A stretch of 43,823 nucleotides of DNA, from positions 1 to 43,823 of the forward strand of contig JAAELY010000341.1 in NCBI GenBank assembly GCA_024226335.1. Reading direction: 5' to 3'. Positions 1-8,079 of this stretch are shown here, piece after piece. The translations under genes were made by a program, and so were the position numbers. Origin of the DNA: a bacterium. GTDB taxonomy: Bacteria; Myxococcota_A; UBA9160; SZUA-336. How positions within the stretch are numbered: position 1 is the stretch's first letter; every line of letters begins with the position of its first letter. The notes beneath the pieces were generated by a model. That model made no database searches. It saw only the letters and a list, made by a program, of their open reading frames with translations, and was not told the DNA's origin.

Positions 1-453
1 CATCGGGCCGAGTTCAAACCCGAGGTACGAGTCCCAGTCTGCGGCCATGCGAGCCTGCGCCCCGACCCAGTCTGACCCGCCGAGCGCGTTCAACCCGTGC
101 GACGGAAAGAGGACGGGCGTACCCCCGCGCGATGCAATCTCTTCGACGGCGCGGTGGTACGCGGGCTCGTCGAGCGAGTCGCCCGGTTTGTCGGCGACGA
201 ACGCACCCGCGACGAAGTCATCCACACAGGCCTGCGTCGCGTCGAGGATCTTGACTCGGGTGGCGGCGTCCAGCGAGTGCACATAGCCCGTGTCCATGTT
301 CACCGCAGGCACGAGCCCGGACTCGGCGGTGCGCGCCACGTGAGCTTCGAAACCGGCCCAGTCGATGTCGCCCGTCGCGCTGAACGGAAGCAGAACCGCA
401 GACATGCCCGCAATCTTGCGGCGTGGTCGCAGGCGCTCGTGGGCGAGTGTCAT
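1..453 (-). CDS. Dihydrodipicolinate synthase (DapA)-family lyase/aldolase, 3' end beyond window
   Basis: This is the N-terminal 151 residues of a TIM-barrel protein; the rest lies beyond the left edge. The opening (KIAGMSAVLLPF, then GDIDWAGFEAHV) matches the first strand and helix of the DapA/N-acetylneuraminate lyase family. Members form a Schiff base with a 2-keto acid through a lysine that would lie in the missing half, so the activity cannot be confirmed here. The ATG at 451-453 overlaps the stop of the upstream DUF2264 gene by four bases (ATGA), which implies translational coupling. It is the last visible gene of the minus-strand operon that starts at 4029. With a hydroxyacid dehydrogenase and a sugar isomerase-type protein as neighbours, a sugar-acid aldolase is a reasonable inference. 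Confidence 0.8.
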   Translation of the reverse strand, partial: MTLAHERLRPRRKIAGMSAVLLPFSATGDIDWAGFEAHVARTAESGLVPAVNMDTGYVHSLDAATRVKILDATQACVDDFVAGAFVADKPGDSLDEPAYHRAVEEIASRGGTPVLFPSHGLNALGGSDWVGAQARMAADWDSYLGFELGPM

Positions 454-2246
454 CGCGGCGCGACCTCGTCCAGCCAGGCGAGCAACGCGGTCACGTCGCG
501 GGGTGCTGCGTCGGCTGCCACGGACTCGTCATCGGTGCTGGCGCCGATCGCACACACGAGATCGTGAACCCCCGGCTCGAGATCGCCTGCGAGCCGGGGA
601 ATGACACTGAACGGGTGGGCCAGATTCGTATTGGGAGGCTGCGCAGAGCAGGTGGCCTCTCGATCGCCGACCAGGTCGACGGCCGCCGTCGCGCCGTGGG
701 GCGAACTCGCTCGCGTCGCTCCGGACTTCGACAGCTCATCGAATCGACCGGGCACTTCGAGCCCCAACGCGAAACCGGTCTCGATCGTGCGCAGGCGACG
801 ATCGGTCACGACCCGATGGGCGCGCAGATGCCACGGCGCCCCTCCCGACAAGACCGAGTGTACGGTCACGCCCTGGCATGGCGACCAGCGCGAATAGACC
901 CGCGTGTCGCGAACCTCGTGGCTCTCGACGGTCTCTCGCGCATAGCGCTGGCCACTGGCTGGGTCCTCGAATACGATCGTAGAGTCGCCCAGGCCCCGGG
1001 CCGGGTCAGCGCCGAGCGCGAAACGCGTCGAGTACGCCATGCGACTGTACTTCGCGATCCCCTGATTGAAGTAACTCATCCCGTCGTGACCGCCGCTCAC
1101 TGCGACGCTCTGGCAGGCATCGCGCGCGACGACCATGCCCGCTCGGGGCAAGGCGTGCGGTTCGCCCGGTGGGGGCGCCGGTTCTTCCGCGACCGTCCAG
1201 AAGGGGTGGTCTTCGGGCGCGGCCAGACACAGGAAAGCCTTCAGCGCCCAGTACGGTGAACCCGCGGAGCTGTACTCCTCGCGCATCCACGGATTGTTGT
1301 AACACCAGCCCAGACTCAGTACGCCGTCGCGATCGGAGATCGGGTGCTGCGACCACCAGCGCAGGTGACGCAATAACTGTCCCTTGATCCGCCCCCAGGG
1401 CAGCGCTTCTTCGTCGGCGAGGACCAGGGCCGACCAGAAAGCGGCGGCGGCGAAGCGATAGGTCAGGCTGCGACCAAAGGACAGAGTTCCCCCGTCCGCG
1501 TCGAACCAGGTCTCGAAATCCGGCGCGTACAAGCGCGCGCGTTCGCGGAACCTGGCCGAACGCGGATCCTGCGGTCGCGCGTAGGCGTAGATGAGCCCGT
1601 AGGCGTGGATCGCCCAGGCCACATAGTGATCGCGGCTTCGCCCGAGACCGTCCATATACCAGCCATCGCCCAGGTAGTAACTGTCGATCTTGTCGAGCGA
1701 GGCTTCGACTGCGGCTTCGTCGGTCGGTCGTCCGACTCGCTCCAGACCCAGGTTCACCAGTACGCGGAAGAACTGCCAGTTGTTCGGGAACGGGTCGTGC
1801 TGGTTGATTCGCCCGAGCCAGGCGACGAGATGGTCGCGGGCTTTCTCATCGAGCGGTTCCCAGAGGACCTCCGGTACCAGAAGGAGGCCGAAGCCAACCG
1901 CGGCCTGTTCGACCATGGCCTGGGTGGCGCTCTCATACATGGACCAGTGTTCCGGGTGGTCCGGATCGGATCCTGCGGCCAGGCCGCGAACCCAGGGTTC
2001 CCAGTGATCCCACGTCCCGCCCCCGGCCACCAGGGGAGCCAGACCCCAAAGGGGCCGGGCATAACCTTCGAACTCGGCATCGGTGTGGCTGAAGGCCGCG
2101 GCATAACTTCCGAGCCGGACGCGCGCACCACCCGGACTGAAGTGCGGGAGAAGCGGAGTCACGAGATCGCGTACGGCGCGCTGCAGATCGCTGCGCGAGC
2201 GCAAGGGGTTTCCGGCGAGTGGATTCGCTCGGGGATCGGTCGTCAT
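450..2246 (-). CDS. DUF2264 domain-containing protein
   Basis: A 598-residue cytosolic protein with no signal peptide. It is rich in Trp and Tyr, with the aromatic motifs NNWQFF near residue 155 and GDGWYMDG near 193 that are typical of the DUF2264 family. The family is usually found in polysaccharide or uronate utilisation loci. Its N-terminal part is thought to be an alpha/alpha toroid like that of several glycan-degrading enzymes, but the reaction is not established. I chose the ATG at 2244-2246 because it overlaps the upstream TGA (ATGA) and has GAGGAG five bases ahead; a GTG two codons earlier is also possible. The downstream DapA-like gene also starts in a four-base overlap, so the set is translated as a unit. 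Confidence 0.85.
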   Translation of the reverse strand: MTTDPRANPLAGNPLRSRSDLQRAVRDLVTPLLPHFSPGGARVRLGSYAAAFSHTDAEFEGYARPLWGLAPLVAGGGTWDHWEPWVRGLAAGSDPDHPEHWSMYESATQAMVEQAAVGFGLLLVPEVLWEPLDEKARDHLVAWLGRINQHDPFPNNWQFFRVLVNLGLERVGRPTDEAAVEASLDKIDSYYLGDGWYMDGLGRSRDHYVAWAIHAYGLIYAYARPQDPRSARFRERARLYAPDFETWFDADGGTLSFGRSLTYRFAAAAFWSALVLADEEALPWGRIKGQLLRHLRWWSQHPISDRDGVLSLGWCYNNPWMREEYSSAGSPYWALKAFLCLAAPEDHPFWTVAEEPAPPPGEPHALPRAGMVVARDACQSVAVSGGHDGMSYFNQGIAKYSRMAYSTRFALGADPARGLGDSTIVFEDPASGQRYARETVESHEVRDTRVYSRWSPCQGVTVHSVLSGGAPWHLRAHRVVTDRRLRTIETGFALGLEVPGRFDELSKSGATRASSPHGATAAVDLVGDREATCSAQPPNTNLAHPFSVIPRLAGDLEPGVHDLVCAIGASTDDESVAADAAPRDVTALLAWLDEVAPR

Positions 2247-3022
2247 ACACACTCCTCATCGATCCAGCCGGCGAGGACGGCGGCGTCGCGACGCAGGGCT
2301 TTTGGATCATCGTCGGGCAGGTATTCGAGGAACGCACAACGCGGTACGGGGAAAGTGCGTTCTTGTGCCGCCTGGCGCAGCGCAGCCCGCCACATGGGTT
2401 CCAGAAAATCGAGCGGCCGTCGCTGCGCGGGCGTCGGATCCCATGAGAAGACGTGCAGATGGGCCAGTCGGTCCTGCACACGCGCGAGTTCGGCCAGCGA
2501 ATCTTCGGCCTTTGCACCGGCCACGGGTTGCCAGTACGTGAAGACGTTTGTTCCCGCACCTTCCAGTAGAGCGAGGGTGCTGGCCGCGGTCTCGGTAAGA
2601 GTACCGGGGTGGAACTCGAGGCCAATCGCAAGTCCGCGCCCGGCCGCGCGCACACCCGCCTCGCGGACGGCATCGGTGACATTAGCGCGCTCTTGCGCAG
2701 TCGAGTCCGGACCCGTTCCAAACGCCGCCCAGATGCGCAGAGTACTCGCCCCCAGCGCTTCGGTCGTGTCGAGGAGTGCGTCGAGTTCGGCGTCTTCGCT
2801 CTTTCCGGCGAAGTAATAGGAGCCGTACGAAGGGCAACTCAGGCCGGCGTCGCGACAACGCCGCGCGAGAGCGCCTGCCGCGGTCGGGTCGCCCGGAGGC
2901 ACGTGGGCGTCGGAACCCCATTCCAGGGCCCGGAGACCGGATTCCTCCGCCATACGCAGAACCGCGTCCACTTCGTGTTTGCGAAAGCTGATCGAGCACA
3001 ACCCCGGCAACACGACGCTCAC
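2243..3022 (-). CDS. Sugar phosphate isomerase/epimerase-like TIM barrel (AP2Ec family)
   Basis: A 259-residue protein of the xylose-isomerase-like TIM barrel superfamily (AP endonuclease 2 fold). Near residue 34 it has EWG followed by H40, and near 134 GLEFHPG, which supplies a conserved acid and histidine. The segment around 188-195 (HLHVFSWD) carries further likely metal ligands. Family members isomerise or epimerise sugars, sugar acids or inositols with a divalent metal; the substrate here is unknown. The start is a GTG that overlaps the TGA of the hydroxyacid dehydrogenase gene (GTGA), so it belongs to the same operon. A role in the same sugar-acid pathway as its neighbours is inferred. 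Confidence 0.82.
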   Translation of the reverse strand: MSVVLPGLCSISFRKHEVDAVLRMAEESGLRALEWGSDAHVPPGDPTAAGALARRCRDAGLSCPSYGSYYFAGKSEDAELDALLDTTEALGASTLRIWAAFGTGPDSTAQERANVTDAVREAGVRAAGRGLAIGLEFHPGTLTETAASTLALLEGAGTNVFTYWQPVAGAKAEDSLAELARVQDRLAHLHVFSWDPTPAQRRPLDFLEPMWRAALRQAAQERTFPVPRCAFLEYLPDDDPKALRRDAAVLAGWIDEECV

Positions 3023-4029
3023 GCCTGGCGCTCCAGTTCGGTGCGGCGCACTTCGTGATGCAGAGCTTCACCGCGAGCCAGGCGGCCGATCTCGTCGATG
3101 GCGAGCTGAGTCATGCGCGGGATCTCCGTGCCGAGCGAACCGGCGATATGGGGTGTCAGGAAGACATTGCTCAAGCCGCGCAGCGGAGAGTTATCGGGCA
3201 GTGGCTCCGGCTCGGAGGTATCGATGACCGCGCGAAGACGCCCGGAAACCAGCTCCACCTCGAGTGCTTCTGCGTTGCAGATCCGACCCCGTGCGGTGTT
3301 GATCAGTGTCGCCCCGTCGCGCATCCGCGCGAGTTCTCGCTTGCCGATCATTTCGGTCGTCTCGGGAATGAGCGGCGCGTGCAAGCTCACGACGTCGGAG
3401 CGTTCGAGGAGTTCGTCGAGACCGACCGGCTCGGTCGCCATGGCGCGGGCCTCGGCTTCGTCCAGATACGGATCAAAGAGCAGAACCCTCAGATCGAAAG
3501 GTGCGAGCATCTCGATCACACACCGACCGACGCGCGATGCACTGACGATCCCGACCACCTTGTTGCGATTGCCGACGTCGAACCCGACGCGTGCGGCGGC
3601 AGCCCCACTCGCGTGGTAACGCTGGTTGGAAGCGAAGGCGTCCTTGTTCGCGAGCAGGATCGCGGCGAGCGTGAACTCGGCGACGGGCACTGCGTTGGCG
3701 GCGGCCGCAGAACAGACCCGCACACCTCGCTCCCACAACTCCGGGGTGACCATTTCTTTAACCGTTCCGGCGGCGTGGGCGATGAGTTCGAGATTCGGAG
3801 CCAGATCGAGAGCCGCGGCGTCGATCGCCGGGCACCCCCAGCCCGTCAGCAGAACCGTCGCGTCGCGCAGCCTTTCGGCCGCGCCCTCGACCGCAAACCC
3901 CGCGAGCGGGGTCCGATCCGGCAGATCGGCGATCGCCTCCAGGGCGCTCCACTCCGTCTCGCCGCAGAGCAGGGATTCCAGTCCCGGGATGAAGACCGGC
4001 ACGACCACCGGACGCCGCGTCGCAGGCAT
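3019..4029 (-). CDS. D-isomer-specific 2-hydroxyacid dehydrogenase
   Basis: A 336-residue NAD(P)-dependent dehydrogenase that interconverts a 2-hydroxyacid and a 2-ketoacid. The catalytic triad of the family is visible: Arg247 in NTARGR, Glu273 or Glu275 in DTSEPEP, and His294 in TPHIAG. The dinucleotide-binding loop near residue 160 reads GIVSASRVG, a relaxed form of the usual GxGxxG. The reading frame is open further upstream, but the ATG at 4027-4029 is preceded by AAGGA and gives the normal family length. It is the first gene of the minus-strand operon and is divergent from a TetR regulator, with a palindrome between them. Regulation by that TetR protein is inferred. Confidence 0.9.
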   Translation of the reverse strand: MPATRRPVVVPVFIPGLESLLCGETEWSALEAIADLPDRTPLAGFAVEGAAERLRDATVLLTGWGCPAIDAAALDLAPNLELIAHAAGTVKEMVTPELWERGVRVCSAAAANAVPVAEFTLAAILLANKDAFASNQRYHASGAAAARVGFDVGNRNKVVGIVSASRVGRCVIEMLAPFDLRVLLFDPYLDEAEARAMATEPVGLDELLERSDVVSLHAPLIPETTEMIGKRELARMRDGATLINTARGRICNAEALEVELVSGRLRAVIDTSEPEPLPDNSPLRGLSNVFLTPHIAGSLGTEIPRMTQLAIDEIGRLARGEALHHEVRRTELERQA

Positions 4030-4044
4030 GCAAATTCCTTTACA

Positions 4045-4062
4045 ACTAACTAGTTGGTTAGT
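4045..4062. promoter_or_regulatory. Palindromic TetR-type operator in divergent promoter region
   Basis: The 50-base gap between the divergent dehydrogenase and TetR genes contains ACTAAC-TAGTTG-GTTAGT, two perfect 6-base arms around a 6-base centre. This resembles operators of TetR repressors in acyl-CoA or steroid-type regulons, which often read ACTAAC..GTTAGT. Its position would let one bound dimer control both directions. Confidence 0.6.
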
Positions 4063-4079
4063 ACACTGTCCGGAACGAA

Positions 4080-4778
4080 ATGGCAAGTACACGATCTCTC
4101 GGCCCAGGGGCCGCAAAGGCCACGAACAAGCCCGCGAAAGCCTCGCGAGCCGCTGCCCGGACTCGCCGACGCGAACCCGGGGACGCTCGCCGCTCGATCC
4201 TCGATGCGGCGACAAGCGAGTTCTCGGTCCACGGTCTGGCGGGCGCCCGGGTCGATCGCCTGGCCGCAGCCGCCGGGCTGAACAAGGCGATGATCTACCA
4301 CTACTTCGGCGACAAGGAGGGCCTGTACCTGGCGGTGCTCGAGCGCGCCTACGCGGGAATTCGCGAGGCCGAAGCTCAGCTCGACTGGACCGACGCGCCG
4401 CCCGCAGAAGCGGTCCGTCGCCTGGTTCATTTCACCTGGGACTACTTCGTGGCCCACCCCGAGTTCCTGTCTCTGCTGAACACAGAGAACCTGCAACGAG
4501 CCAGATACGTGCGCCGCTCGGAACACGTAGCGCATCTGCAGTCGTCGCTTGTCGATGGGCTTCGCGCGGTGATCGCGCGCGGCGAGGCGAGCGGTGAATT
4601 CCGAAGAGACGTAGATCCTGTTCAGCTGTACTGGTCGATCGCTGCGCTCGGCTACTTCTATCTTTCGAATCGCCATACGCTCGCGGTCAGCTTCGAACGC
4701 GAACTCGACTCGCCGGAAGCTCTCGCCGCGCGACGCGATCACGTAACGGATGTCATTCTCGGCTACCTGCGTCCGTAG
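4080..4778 (+). CDS. TetR/AcrR family transcriptional regulator
   Basis: A 232-residue one-component regulator. After a basic, alanine-rich lead of about 38 residues comes a TetR helix-turn-helix, with FSVHGLAGARVDRLAAAAGL and then KAMIYHYFGDKEGLY as the recognition helix and its distal turn. The C-terminal two thirds is a helical ligand-binding domain of the type annotated TetR_C_6-like; its ligand is unknown. It starts at the ATG beside the operator palindrome at 4045-4062 and is divergent from the dehydrogenase operon. Autorepression and control of that operon are the simplest reading. The long basic N-terminus is longer than in most TetR proteins. Confidence 0.92.
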   Translation: MASTRSLGPGAAKATNKPAKASRAAARTRRREPGDARRSILDAATSEFSVHGLAGARVDRLAAAAGLNKAMIYHYFGDKEGLYLAVLERAYAGIREAEAQLDWTDAPPAEAVRRLVHFTWDYFVAHPEFLSLLNTENLQRARYVRRSEHVAHLQSSLVDGLRAVIARGEASGEFRRDVDPVQLYWSIAALGYFYLSNRHTLAVSFERELDSPEALAARRDHVTDVILGYLRP

Positions 4779-4838
4779 ACAGATACCAGAGTTGCTCACG
4801 GTGCCGAGGCCGAGCCGTCAACGTCGGCAGCGCACGCG

Positions 4839-4857
4839 CCGAACCTATTCGGTTCGG
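4839..4857. terminator. Stem-loop between convergent genes, possible weak bidirectional terminator
   Basis: CCGAACC-TATTC-GGTTCGG is a perfect 7-base stem with a 5-base loop, placed between the convergent TetR and thiolase-like genes. No run of T follows on either side, so intrinsic termination would be weak. The rest of the 134-base gap shows nothing else recognisable. Confidence 0.35.
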
Positions 4858-4912
4858 TTCGACCTCCGAGAGCGGCTTCGGCGTTTCTGCGAGCGGCGAA
4901 AGGTTCAGAGAT

Positions 4913-6385
4913 CTACGACACGCTCAGCTTGCCCTTGCCGTCGATGTTCCCGCTTCGGCCACAGAATTCCTCCCGCATCATCGCCTCTAGCACGGCTGGA
5001 TCTTCTACCGTTCCCCAGGTGCGTCGACCGTCCTCTGTAAGACATGCCACGTGGGCGATTCTGGGTTGGCCGGACTTGTGCGCGACGGTATAGGCCTCCA
5101 CGACGACCGGTCCCTCCCAGTCAATCAGTGCTTCGCGCAACGGACTTGCATCCGCCTGTTCCTGGAGGTTCTCGTAGCGAAAGCCGCCCTCGGGCTGTTC
5201 GGTGGAGTAGATCGCGAAGGCGTGTTTGGCCAACCACCCGCCATTGCCGTGAACCAGACCCCTGGAACCGCGATCCTCGCGGACGACTTCGGCCATGCGT
5301 GTGATGGCGTGAAGCGTGGCGCTGTTCAGCGGCCCGCCGCCAAACGTCAGTCCTCCGGTCACGGTAAGGGGGCGATTTTCGGGAACACCGAGTTCGTTTG
5401 CAGCGACCTGAACCGAGGACGGAAAGCAGCTGTAGAGATCCAGATGCTCGATCTCTTCGATCGTCTTGTTCGCGAGTTCGAGTACGCGTTTTCCCGCGAT
5501 CCGCACTGCGGGCGAGCGGTGAAACTCCTTCCGGTTGGACAGGAAGAGACTGTCGTTGGCCTCGGTTGCGGAGTGCGGGAAAACGAGCTTGTCCTCGGGC
5601 ACACCCGCCTCCCGTGCGGTTTTCAGCGAGCAGACAATGACGCCGGCGGCCATGTCGACCCGGGCATTGGCATTCATCAGTCGCGTGTAGGGATAGGAAA
5701 TCATCGGATTGTCCGGCGAAGCCCGACCGATCTCCTGCGCCGTGTACGGTTTGCGAATCCAGGCATTGGGGTTGTCACGAGCGACCTCGTTGAAACCCGC
5801 CCAGAGTTCAGCGATCCGCTCTTCGTGAGTCGTCAGGGACTCGCCTTTCGCAGCGCGAAGCGCGCTGTCGATGATGGCGAAGATATCGCTGGCGCTGTTC
5901 ATGCCGCGCGCAAGTTCGGCATCGTGAAAGATCGCCTTGTCCAGATCGACCATGCGATCGGGAACACCGGGCGCTTCGGTTTCCGTCAGTTCGACGCCCT
6001 GGCGTTGAGCCTGCCCCACGCTGCGACCTTTCTCGCCGCTGGTCACCAGCGCGACCCCGCAACGCCCCGCTTGAATCTCGCGGGCCGCGTCGATCACGCA
6101 GGCCTGCGCGTAGTTTCCGCCGTAGGGAGTGCCGACGGTCTCGTCCGGCATCGCGCTGAGTCTGCGCGCGATCTCACGTCCGGGATCTCCGTACGCCCAG
6201 GCACCGCGAAGCACGTAGATCGAATTCGCTCGCTGCAGGAGTTTCGGGGCTCCGGCGTCTTCGCCGGCCTGCTCGAGCGCGGCCACCATCATCTGCAGGG
6301 GTTCGGCCGCTTTGCGCGGATCCTCCAGACGCTGCAGAATCTGGCCCACGCCGACGATGACCGGGACTTCTTGCGATGAACTCAT
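4913..6385 (-). CDS. Thiolase-like protein type 1 (acetyl-CoA acetyltransferase-like) with extra C-terminal domain
   Basis: A 490-residue member of the thiolase superfamily. The fold is recognisable, but the degradative thiolase catalytic residues are not conserved. The position of the nucleophilic Cys (N-x-x-C) reads NYAQ at 91-94. The GHP motif reads GGGP at 349-352. The C-terminal CxG loop reads HGNGGW near 379. About 90 residues beyond the thiolase core (from about 400) match the additional beta-rich C-terminal domain of mycobacterial TLP1. A CoA-ester binding or unusual lyase role is more likely than classical thiolysis. The start at 6385 is set by AGGAG just upstream; the open frame extends further but without family similarity. 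It is divergent from an F420-type protein gene. Confidence 0.85.
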   Translation of the reverse strand: MSSSQEVPVIVGVGQILQRLEDPRKAAEPLQMMVAALEQAGEDAGAPKLLQRANSIYVLRGAWAYGDPGREIARRLSAMPDETVGTPYGGNYAQACVIDAAREIQAGRCGVALVTSGEKGRSVGQAQRQGVELTETEAPGVPDRMVDLDKAIFHDAELARGMNSASDIFAIIDSALRAAKGESLTTHEERIAELWAGFNEVARDNPNAWIRKPYTAQEIGRASPDNPMISYPYTRLMNANARVDMAAGVIVCSLKTAREAGVPEDKLVFPHSATEANDSLFLSNRKEFHRSPAVRIAGKRVLELANKTIEEIEHLDLYSCFPSSVQVAANELGVPENRPLTVTGGLTFGGGPLNSATLHAITRMAEVVREDRGSRGLVHGNGGWLAKHAFAIYSTEQPEGGFRYENLQEQADASPLREALIDWEGPVVVEAYTVAHKSGQPRIAHVACLTEDGRRTWGTVEDPAVLEAMMREEFCGRSGNIDGKGKLSVS

Positions 6386-6427
6386 TCTCTCTCCTGGGAT
6401 TGCTTGCGCAGCTGATATATTGCCTCG

Positions 6428-6934
6428 GTGGAAGAAAAAGTGGATCCCGAGCGTCAGGCCTCTGCCGAGAGTGACTTCGTCGTCTGGCTCTCCACCTCCC
6501 CCGTCTTCACCTGGCTGATCAAGAACGTGGCAGCGCGGCTGGATCCGCTGATCTTCCGGGCCACAAACGGTCGCTTGACTTCGCTGGGCCCTCCGACCAT
6601 GCCCATGCTCACGATGACCGCGATCGGCCGCAAGTCCGGCCAGCCGCGATCCGTACACCTCGCCTGCCTGGAGCACGAAGGGGATCAACTGGTCGTGGCC
6701 AGTGCCATGGGTCAGCAGAAGCACCCGGCCTGGCGCTACAACATCGACGCAAACCCCCAGGTCGAGGTACAGATGCGCGGCGAGCGCTTCAACGCGCGGG
6801 CCCGGGTGTTGAGTGACTCAGAGAAACAGAAGGTCTGGGACGACGTGCGACACGCCATTCCACAGATGAAAGTCTACGAGAAGAGAACCGAGCGGAAGAT
6901 TCGCGTGTACCGCTTGAACCGAATCGGTTCCTGA
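6428..6934 (+). CDS. Deazaflavin (F420)-dependent nitroreductase-fold protein (DUF385/Ddn family)
   Basis: A 168-residue split beta-barrel protein. The family signature is clear: AIGRKSGQPRSVHL near residues 64-77, then VVASAMG and KHPAWRYNIDANPQVEV. Relatives such as mycobacterial Ddn use F420H2 to reduce quinones, nitro compounds or enones; the substrate here is unknown. The start is a GTG with no clear Shine-Dalgarno, chosen because the next Met lies inside the conserved core. It is divergent from the thiolase-like gene, and nine bases separate it from the next gene, so it heads the plus-strand CoA-metabolism operon. F420 use is inferred from family membership. Confidence 0.88.
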   Translation: MEEKVDPERQASAESDFVVWLSTSPVFTWLIKNVAARLDPLIFRATNGRLTSLGPPTMPMLTMTAIGRKSGQPRSVHLACLEHEGDQLVVASAMGQQKHPAWRYNIDANPQVEVQMRGERFNARARVLSDSEKQKVWDDVRHAIPQMKVYEKRTERKIRVYRLNRIGS

Positions 6935-6943
6935 GGAGATCCC

Positions 6944-8020
6944 GTGACGCAGATGTACAAGGTCATCCAGTGGGCAACGGGTGTCGTGGGAAGTGCGGCC
7001 CTGCGCGGAATCGTACGGCATCCCAAGCTCGAACTCGTCGGAGTCAAGGTCTATAGCGATGCCAAGAAGGGGCTCGATGCCGGAGAGATCGTCGGTATCG
7101 ATGAGACCGGAGTCATCGCGACACAGGACGTGGCCGAGATCATGGCGCTCGACGCCGATTGCGTGATCTACTGCCCGCTCCCCTGGGATCTGGGCGAGAT
7201 GTGTCGTCTGCTGGAGTCCGGCAAGCACGTGATCACGCCCTGCCCTTACTGGTTTCCCTTCATCCAAAGCCCCGACGTTTCGGCCGCGATTGCCGCCGCG
7301 TGCAAGACGGGCGGTGTCAATATGCACGCCTCGGGATGCAATCCCGGCGGCATCGCCGAGCGCTTCCCTCTGACCTTCACCGGCTGGTGTAATCAGATCG
7401 ATCGCATCACCATGACCGAATGCGGAGATTGCCGAACCTACAGTTCGGAAGGCGTCATGCGCAACGTGATGAACCTGGGCCGAACCCCCGACGAGGCCAT
7501 GAGCAACCCTCTCAAGGCAATGCTGGCCAATAGCTGGTATGAGCCGATCGACATGATTGCCGAAGGCCTGGGAAGCAAGGTGATTTCCTACGAAGCGAAG
7601 CACGACTTCATCCTGGCCAATCAACCTATCGAGACCGCGGTCGGCATCATCGAGGAAGGCACGATCGCATTGAACCACTACAGGCATATCGGAACGACGC
7701 GAGAAGGCACCGAGATCATTCAGGAACAGATCTGGTACGTGGACGACATCAAACAGACGCGCCTGCAATCCAAGATGGACATCCCGCGCGAATCCGGCTG
7801 GCGAATCAAACTCGAAGGCGATGTGAACCTGAACATCGATATCGATTTCCCAGCTGAGCTGACACAGGATGAGCGTGTGGCGCAGGGACTGAGCACGACG
7901 GCTTTTCACCTGGTGAACTCCGTACCCCTGGTGTGTGAAGCGGATAATCCTGGGCTCAAGACTTTCCTGGATCTACCCATGATCACCGGATGCATGGGAA
8001 CTCACGCAACAGATCGCTGA
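6944..8020 (+). CDS. DapB-like / NAD(P)H-dependent amine dehydrogenase family protein
   Basis: A 358-residue protein with an N-terminal Rossmann segment (VIQWATGVVGSAALRGI) like dihydrodipicolinate reductase and 2,4-diaminopentanoate dehydrogenase. The middle carries the conserved HASGCNPGGIAERFP region. Proteins of this shape are common in lipid- and steroid-degrading bacteria, where they are annotated as dihydrodipicolinate reductase, but they are too long and too divergent for lysine synthesis. The substrate is unknown. The GTG start has GAGGAGAT a few bases ahead; an ATG three codons later is the alternative. It follows the F420-type gene by nine bases and precedes the CoA transferase by 59, so a shared transcript is likely. 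Confidence 0.82.
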   Translation: MTQMYKVIQWATGVVGSAALRGIVRHPKLELVGVKVYSDAKKGLDAGEIVGIDETGVIATQDVAEIMALDADCVIYCPLPWDLGEMCRLLESGKHVITPCPYWFPFIQSPDVSAAIAAACKTGGVNMHASGCNPGGIAERFPLTFTGWCNQIDRITMTECGDCRTYSSEGVMRNVMNLGRTPDEAMSNPLKAMLANSWYEPIDMIAEGLGSKVISYEAKHDFILANQPIETAVGIIEEGTIALNHYRHIGTTREGTEIIQEQIWYVDDIKQTRLQSKMDIPRESGWRIKLEGDVNLNIDIDFPAELTQDERVAQGLSTTAFHLVNSVPLVCEADNPGLKTFLDLPMITGCMGTHATDR

Positions 8021-8079
8021 ATGACAACACGGATCGGGTCAACTAACGAATCCTGATCGCGGTTCGCGAGGGGAACAAC

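Noticed and set aside
423-1259. Long plus-strand open frame (278 residues) opposite the DUF2264 gene
   Set aside because: Its product is arginine-rich and family-less, and it lies antisense to a gene with clear family features; typical of GC-rich antisense frames.
1605-2816. 403-residue plus-strand open frame
   Set aside because: Crosses two good minus-strand genes in antisense and has low-complexity Ser/Arg/Ala content.
5051-6379. 442-residue plus-strand open frame opposite the thiolase-like gene
   Set aside because: Exact shadow of the minus-strand gene, no known domain.
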